Origin: Actinomycetes bacterium
Lineage (GTDB): Bacteria > Actinomycetota > Acidimicrobiia > Acidimicrobiales > Acidimicrobiaceae
DNA length: 9,215 nucleotides
Assembly (NCBI GenBank): GCA_021790855.1
Contig: JAJYFP010000018.1
Location: 1-9,215, forward strand
Direction: 5' to 3'
Shown here: positions 5,823-9,215 of the stretch, piece after piece
How positions within the stretch are numbered: position 1 is the first letter of the stretch
Layout: every line of letters begins with the position of its first letter
Notes under the pieces: model-generated
Databases searched by the model: none
Told to the model about the DNA's origin: nothing
Seen by the model: the letters and a program-made list of their open reading frames with translations, nothing else
Made by a program: the position numbers and the translations under genes

Positions 5823-5849
5823 TAGTCATGAAGTTTCATTTTGTGACTA
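5823..5849. repeat. Nested inverted repeat, possible operator
   Basis: TAGTCA (5823-5828) and TGACTA (5844-5849) form an inverted repeat. Within it ATGAA (5828-5832) faces TTCAT (5835-5839). It lies 47 nt before the GTG start of the 68-aa gene, in an A/T-rich gap (5716-5895) with no other gene. It could be a regulator site or an mRNA 5' hairpin. No T-run follows, so it does not look like a terminator. Confidence 0.25.
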
Positions 5850-5895
5850 GGCTCTAAGATGTTATGTAGTTGTCTAATTATTCGAGGAGCTGCTC

Positions 5896-6102
5896 GTGAA
5901 AAAAGGACGCCACCGCAAGTTTGAAGAGGCGAGAAAGGCCAAGCGAGCGTTTATCGAACCCAAGGTTAAATGTGAGGAGTGCGGAGGGGACTCCGAAGAA
6001 GGACACGCATCATGGTGTTTGGCTTACCTTGACGACGAGGATGAGGTATTTACATCCTCGAGTTCTCAATTCGACGATGGACAAGGTGTGAGCGAAGGCT
6101 AG
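5896..6102 (+). CDS. Small putative zinc-binding protein (68 aa), unknown function
   Basis: The GTG start at 5896 has AGGAG 6 nt upstream, good support for a real gene. The protein begins very basic (MKKGRHRKFEEARKAKRAF), then has CEECGGDSEEGHASWC, giving Cys26, Cys29, His37 and Cys41, a plausible single zinc-ribbon or knuckle ligand set. The C-terminal third is acidic and serine-rich (DDEDEVFTSSSSQFDDG) and probably disordered. I do not recognise the family. A basic tail plus one zinc knuckle suggests nucleic-acid or protein binding, but this is inference. It lies between the 78-aa gene (opposite strand) and the cell-wall operon, separated from the latter by a promoter. Confidence 0.6.
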   Translation: MKKGRHRKFEEARKAKRAFIEPKVKCEECGGDSEEGHASWCLAYLDDEDEVFTSSSSQFDDGQGVSEG

Positions 6103-6140
6103 TAATCGACCAAGCGACACATGTAGCTAGAATCTCTCAG

Positions 6141-6149
6141 TGCTATAAT
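6141..6149 (+). promoter_or_regulatory. Extended -10 promoter for the hydrolase-Mur ligase-ddl operon
   Basis: TGCTATAAT is a perfect extended -10 (TG-N-TATAAT), placing the start of transcription near 6155-6157, about 35 nt before the GTG of the hydrolase gene. No good -35 is present at 16-18 nt upstream, as expected for extended -10 promoters. Confidence 0.55.
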
Positions 6150-6169
6150 CGCATGGGCTCCTTGCGATT
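6147..6169. promoter_or_regulatory. Operator-like perfect inverted repeat overlapping -10 and start site
   Basis: AATCGCA (6147-6153) and TGCGATT (6163-6169) are perfect 7-bp inverted half-sites separated by 9 nt. The left half overlaps the last three bases of the -10 box, and the spacer contains the expected start of transcription. Because RNA would start inside the spacer, an RNA hairpin could not form fully, so a protein-binding operator is the better reading. No regulator gene is adjacent in the window. Confidence 0.4.
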
Positions 6170-6190
6170 CACTACTAGGGAGAGTACTTA

Positions 6191-6994
6191 GTGCTAAAGG
6201 GATTTTGTGATGGCGGGGTCTTCGCTCAGGTTGACGGCGAAGGAGACTTAGTTGTTTTACTAATGCACGGATGGGGTAGAAGCTCTGCTGACTACGCAGA
6301 GGTTCGGAATCTTTTGTCTCAAAGCGAGGCTTTCTCGGACTTGAAGATCATAGCTGTCGATCTTCCAGGTTTTGGGAGTTCTCCACCACCAAAAAGTGCG
6401 TTTTCCACGTACGACTACGGCCGATATATGACTGAACTTCTCAGCGAGATCAAGACGTCCAAGGTCGGAGGGAAGGGCGTCGTAATCGTTGGACACTCCT
6501 TTGGAGGAAGAGTTACTCTTCAGATGGCGGCACACGATATGGTTCCCGGCCTTGGTGGGATTGTCTTAATTGGTACTCCTTTGATAAGGAAAAATGCTCA
6601 GTCTAAGGTGGCTACGTCAATTAAGGTGGCACGAAAGCTAAGGTCTCTTGGCATCTTGAGCGAAGAGAAGATGGAAGAACTTAGAAAGAAATATGGTTCT
6701 GAAGACTACCGTAACGCTCGGGGAGTCATGCGCGAGATCCTGGTAAAGTCTGTGAACGAGGACTACAGGTCTCTTTTACCAAAGGTAGACATAGATACGA
6801 CTCTACTTTTTGGGGAGCTGGATCAGGTTACTTCCATCACCCAAGCCAGTGTAGCCCTTACGATGATGCCTAAAGCCACCTTGGTATCACTCCCAGGAGT
6901 TGGTCATATGCTGCCGTTGCAAGACCCTTCGAGCGTGTCTGAATCAATTTTGAACCATGTCCGTAACGTATTGGAGCAATCTCTTGACCACTGA
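6191..6994 (+). CDS. Alpha/beta-fold hydrolase
   Basis: This 267-residue cytoplasmic alpha/beta hydrolase has all catalytic elements: oxyanion-loop HGWG (26-29), the strand DLPGFGSS (57-64), nucleophile elbow GHSFGG with Ser103, acid FGELDQ with Asp211, and GVGHMLPLQDP with His239. A lysine/glutamate-rich lid lies at about 137-180. There is no signal peptide. The GTG at 6191 was chosen because GGGAG lies 8 nt upstream. It is the first gene behind the extended -10 promoter and its end overlaps the next gene's start, so it is co-expressed with peptidoglycan-precursor enzymes. The superfamily covers esterases, haloperoxidases, C-C hydrolases and others, so the substrate is unknown. A role in cell-envelope metabolism is suggested only by position. 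Confidence 0.88.
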   Translation: MLKGFCDGGVFAQVDGEGDLVVLLMHGWGRSSADYAEVRNLLSQSEAFSDLKIIAVDLPGFGSSPPPKSAFSTYDYGRYMTELLSEIKTSKVGGKGVVIVGHSFGGRVTLQMAAHDMVPGLGGIVLIGTPLIRKNAQSKVATSIKVARKLRSLGILSEEKMEELRKKYGSEDYRNARGVMREILVKSVNEDYRSLLPKVDIDTTLLFGELDQVTSITQASVALTMMPKATLVSLPGVGHMLPLQDPSSVSESILNHVRNVLEQSLDH

Positions 6995-8576
6995 CACGTT
7001 TGTACTTTACATCGCCGGAGCTATGGGGACCATAGCCTCTTCACTAGCAGCTATCAAGTGGCTGCGAGTGGCTCAAAGAGAGCACTACATACTCACGTAT
7101 ACGACTAAGTTTGCTCTTAGGTGGTGGTCTTATAAGACGGCCCGAATCAATACTATTGCCTTTGCAGTGGGCTACTTTTCTGCAGCCTTGCAAGCTAGAG
7201 AAGTGGTCCCACTAAAGGTAAGAGTGGTATTGGTGGGTGCAGTAGCGGTCGTGGCTATAGTTTTCCCGCTCGGACTCTCCATTAGAGGCAGAACGTCAAA
7301 GTTGGCATTAACTGCTCGCATGAAAAGACTTATGTTGACACTGACGTGTGTATATGCCGTAGGGCTTGTCGCATCTTTTGAGCTTTCATTTGTGTACTTA
7401 TACCTTTGTTTGGCCCCGTTGCTGATGCCTTTCTTAGTTGAGGCATCTCTGTGGTTGACCAGGCCGATAGAGTCACGGGCACTATCGAAATTCGTAACTA
7501 AAGCCGAGAATAAGCTAAAGCGCAATCATCCAAAAGTCATTGCCATTACTGGATCTTTTGGTAAGACGACTACTAAGAACTACATCGCGACTTTGACAAG
7601 AAGCTCTATGACCGTACTAGCTTCACCGGCTTCGTTCAATAACAGGGCGGGCCTGGCCCGCACCATAAACGAGCATCTCGACGCCTCGACAGAGCTCTTG
7701 GTGGCAGAGATGGGAACTTTTGGACATGGTGAGATTGCTAGCCTTTGTTCTTGGATCCCTCCAGATGTGGCGGTGTTGTGTGCCTTGGGACCGGTGCATC
7801 TTGAACGTTTCGGATCAGAGGATCAGATCTTAAAAGCAAAGCTTGAGATTACTCAGCAGGCTCATACTGTTGTTGTCAATGTGGACTATCCCAAGCTAGC
7901 GCTTGCGGCGAACTCCCTCGAGTTAGGGGGAAAGAAAGTGATGAGAGTCTCTGACCGGGACTTCTCTGCATACGTGAGCGTAAAAAACAATGACGAGGGG
8001 CAGCTGGTTGTCTATGTAGAACAGAGGCGTATCGGGGCGGTTGACGAAGGCGATATCTCTGCAGGAAACCTTGCGTGTGCTGTGGCAGCAGCACTTGCGG
8101 TAGGTGTAACGGAGAACGCGCTTTGCGAATCTCTCTCTGAGATCAAAGCGCCACCAAATCGGCTAAATGCGGTTGTAGCTGGAGACGTAGGCGTTGAGAT
8201 CTTAGATGACACCTACAACTCCAATCCTGCAGGAGCACGGCGAGCTTTAGCTGCTCTTCAGCGACGAGTTGAGTCTGGAAAGCGTGGAGTTGTCGTAACC
8301 CCTGGGATGGTTGAACTTGGTCACAAACAGTTCATAGAAAACCTAAGATTCGCCAAAGCTATTGCAGATGTCGCATCGATTCTTATTATTGTCGGTCGAA
8401 CAAACCAAGAAGCCCTCCGGCAAGGAGCAAGAGAAGGAGCTGCTGGCTCTGGCGCAAATTTGACTCAAATCGTCGAGGTCAGAACGAGAGAAGCGGCGGT
8501 TTCCTGGGTTAGGAGATACTTATCAGATCGAGACGTTGTCTTATATGAAAATGACTTACCAGATCACTTTCCTTGA
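6984..8576 (+). CDS. Membrane-anchored MurF-like Mur ligase (D-Ala-D-Ala adding)
   Basis: This ATP-dependent Mur ligase is most like MurF, which joins D-Ala-D-Ala to the UDP-MurNAc-tripeptide. TTG 6984 was chosen because GGAG lies 7 nt before it; an in-frame ATG at 6957 gives nine more residues without such a site. Residue numbers count from that ATG. The first ~168 residues have about five membrane spans (14-34, 65-80, 87-107, 124-142, 143-168) instead of the usual MurF UDP-binding domain. The ligase core follows: P-loop TGSFGKTTT (198-206), AEMGTFGHGE (250-259), PVHLERFGS (279-287), KAKLE with likely carbamylated Lys295, NRL (401-403) and DDTYNSNPAG (417-426). It ends ENDLPDHFP. The overlap with the hydrolase and ddl 54 nt downstream suggest coupled expression. 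Related membrane-domain MurF proteins occur in Epsilonproteobacteria, from memory. Confidence 0.85.
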   Translation: MTTDTFVLYIAGAMGTIASSLAAIKWLRVAQREHYILTYTTKFALRWWSYKTARINTIAFAVGYFSAALQAREVVPLKVRVVLVGAVAVVAIVFPLGLSIRGRTSKLALTARMKRLMLTLTCVYAVGLVASFELSFVYLYLCLAPLLMPFLVEASLWLTRPIESRALSKFVTKAENKLKRNHPKVIAITGSFGKTTTKNYIATLTRSSMTVLASPASFNNRAGLARTINEHLDASTELLVAEMGTFGHGEIASLCSWIPPDVAVLCALGPVHLERFGSEDQILKAKLEITQQAHTVVVNVDYPKLALAANSLELGGKKVMRVSDRDFSAYVSVKNNDEGQLVVYVEQRRIGAVDEGDISAGNLACAVAAALAVGVTENALCESLSEIKAPPNRLNAVVAGDVGVEILDDTYNSNPAGARRALAALQRRVESGKRGVVVTPGMVELGHKQFIENLRFAKAIADVASILIIVGRTNQEALRQGAREGAAGSGANLTQIVEVRTREAAVSWVRRYLSDRDVVLYENDLPDHFP

Positions 8577-8630
8577 CCGAAGCCATAGGATGAGAGTCGA
8601 AGTTTTCTAACGATACGATGAGGTTAACTT

Positions 8631-9215
8631 ATGGCTGCTGTAGGGGTAGTGTTTGGTGGTCGGTCGCCAGAACATGACATCTCAATCCTTACCGGACTTC
8701 AGGCGGTAAGGGCATTAAGTTCTGAAGGGGTCCCGGTTCTTCCGATTTACTGGACTAAACAAGAGGAGTTTTGTCAAGTTGCGGTAGGTGCTGAGGCAAA
8801 GGACTTTGCCGATGGACTCCCAGCAAAGTCTGTTCCAATCTCACTACGACTTGGTGCAGACGGGGGATTTTATTCCGGGGCGGCCGGACTCTTATCCAAG
8901 TCCAAAAGGCTTGACATAGATGTCGTTGTTAACTGCTGCCACGGCGGTGCCGGGGAGGACGGATCGTTACAGGGCGCCTTCGATCTGGCAGGTATACACT
9001 ATACGGGTCCTACTGCTCGAGCAGCGGCGTTAGGTATGGACAAGTTGGCGTTTGCTGGTGTTGTCAGAGATCTTGGCATATCTACTCTGGATCGGATTTT
9101 ATTTGATGCGAACACAGAATCTATTCCTTTTCAGGGTCCCTATATTGTAAAACCTCGATATGGTGGGTCGTCTTTGGGGATCGATGTAGTCGAAGATTTT
9201 CCGACGGCGAAGATG
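8631..9215 (+). CDS. ddl: D-alanine--D-alanine ligase, 3' end outside window
   Basis: The first 195 codons of a cytoplasmic ATP-grasp ligase that condenses two D-alanines into the dipeptide used by MurF. The ATG at 8631 has GAGG 7 nt upstream. The N-terminal domain begins VGVVFGGRSPEHDIS, with Glu14 in the position that binds the first D-Ala. HGGAGEDGSLQG (104-115) is the conserved His-Gly loop, and YTGPTARAAALGMDK (124-138) follows. The ATP-grasp domain starts with YIVKPRYGGSSLG (171-183; Lys174 binds ATP, Ser180/Ser181 near the ligand site). The first domain (about residues 40-95) is longer than in E. coli DdlB. The frame is open to the last base, so the gene is truncated by the window only. 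Confidence 0.92.
   Translation, partial: MAAVGVVFGGRSPEHDISILTGLQAVRALSSEGVPVLPIYWTKQEEFCQVAVGAEAKDFADGLPAKSVPISLRLGADGGFYSGAAGLLSKSKRLDIDVVVNCCHGGAGEDGSLQGAFDLAGIHYTGPTARAAALGMDKLAFAGVVRDLGISTLDRILFDANTESIPFQGPYIVKPRYGGSSLGIDVVEDFPTAKM

Noticed and set aside
7172..7525. 117-codon minus-strand frame inside the Mur ligase
   Set aside because: It is antisense to the membrane domain of the Mur ligase and shows no independent ribosome-binding site or motif.
1..9215. CRISPR array, tRNA or rRNA genes, toxin-antitoxin or phage-defence system
   Set aside because: No regularly spaced repeats, no cloverleaf or rRNA signatures, and no protein with hallmark defence domains; the PLD-type protein is a lone secreted lipoprotein, not a helicase-associated nuclease.

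Overview
The window looks like chromosomal DNA from a moderate-GC actinobacterium. Base composition is roughly half GC by eye. TTG and GTG starts are used beside ATG, one gene appears to be transcribed leaderless, and the gene content (an actinobacterial-type RNase D, a membrane-anchored Mur ligase next to ddl) fits an Acidimicrobiia-like lineage. That placement is inference from protein style, not from a search. No rRNA, tRNA, CRISPR array or phage block was seen.

Layout. (1) 1-~455, minus strand: the 5' part of an IS3-family insertion sequence. orfA is complete and orfB runs off the left edge. The two are joined by what looks like a textbook programmed -1 frameshift signal (slippery G GGA AAC plus a downstream stem-loop). 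(2) ~456-709: a structured, gene-free stretch with three hairpins. (3) 710-2104: a secreted lipoprotein with two phospholipase-D-like halves and a C-terminal BamE/SmpA-like tail. (4) 2105-2366: a 262-nt gap with several possible RNA hairpins ahead of tyrS. (5) 2367-3641: tyrosyl-tRNA synthetase with unusual substitutions in its ATP-binding HIGH motif. (6) 3798-4991, minus: RNase D, convergent with tyrS and divergent from the next gene, with a good leaderless promoter. (7) 5094-5504: HIT-family nucleotide hydrolase/transferase, overlapping tail-to-tail with (8) 5479-5715, minus: a 78-aa protein of unknown function. (9) 5896-6102: a 68-aa putative zinc-binding protein. (10) 6191-9215: an apparent operon of an alpha/beta hydrolase, a membrane-anchored MurF-like Mur ligase and D-alanine--D-alanine ligase (cut by the right edge). 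It sits behind an extended -10 promoter overlapped by a perfect 7-bp inverted repeat.

How the genes work together. Ddl makes D-Ala-D-Ala, and the MurF-like ligase is expected to join that dipeptide to the peptidoglycan stem peptide, so the right end is a cell-wall module. The hydrolase is co-transcribed with it, but its substrate is unknown. tyrS, rnd and the HIT gene are housekeeping functions (translation, RNA processing, nucleotide hydrolysis) with no visible functional link. I did not find a convincing new multi-gene system. The most interesting items are the altered TyrRS active site, the membrane-domain Mur ligase, the IS frameshift signal, the operator-like repeat on the cell-wall operon and the lipoprotein's domain combination.
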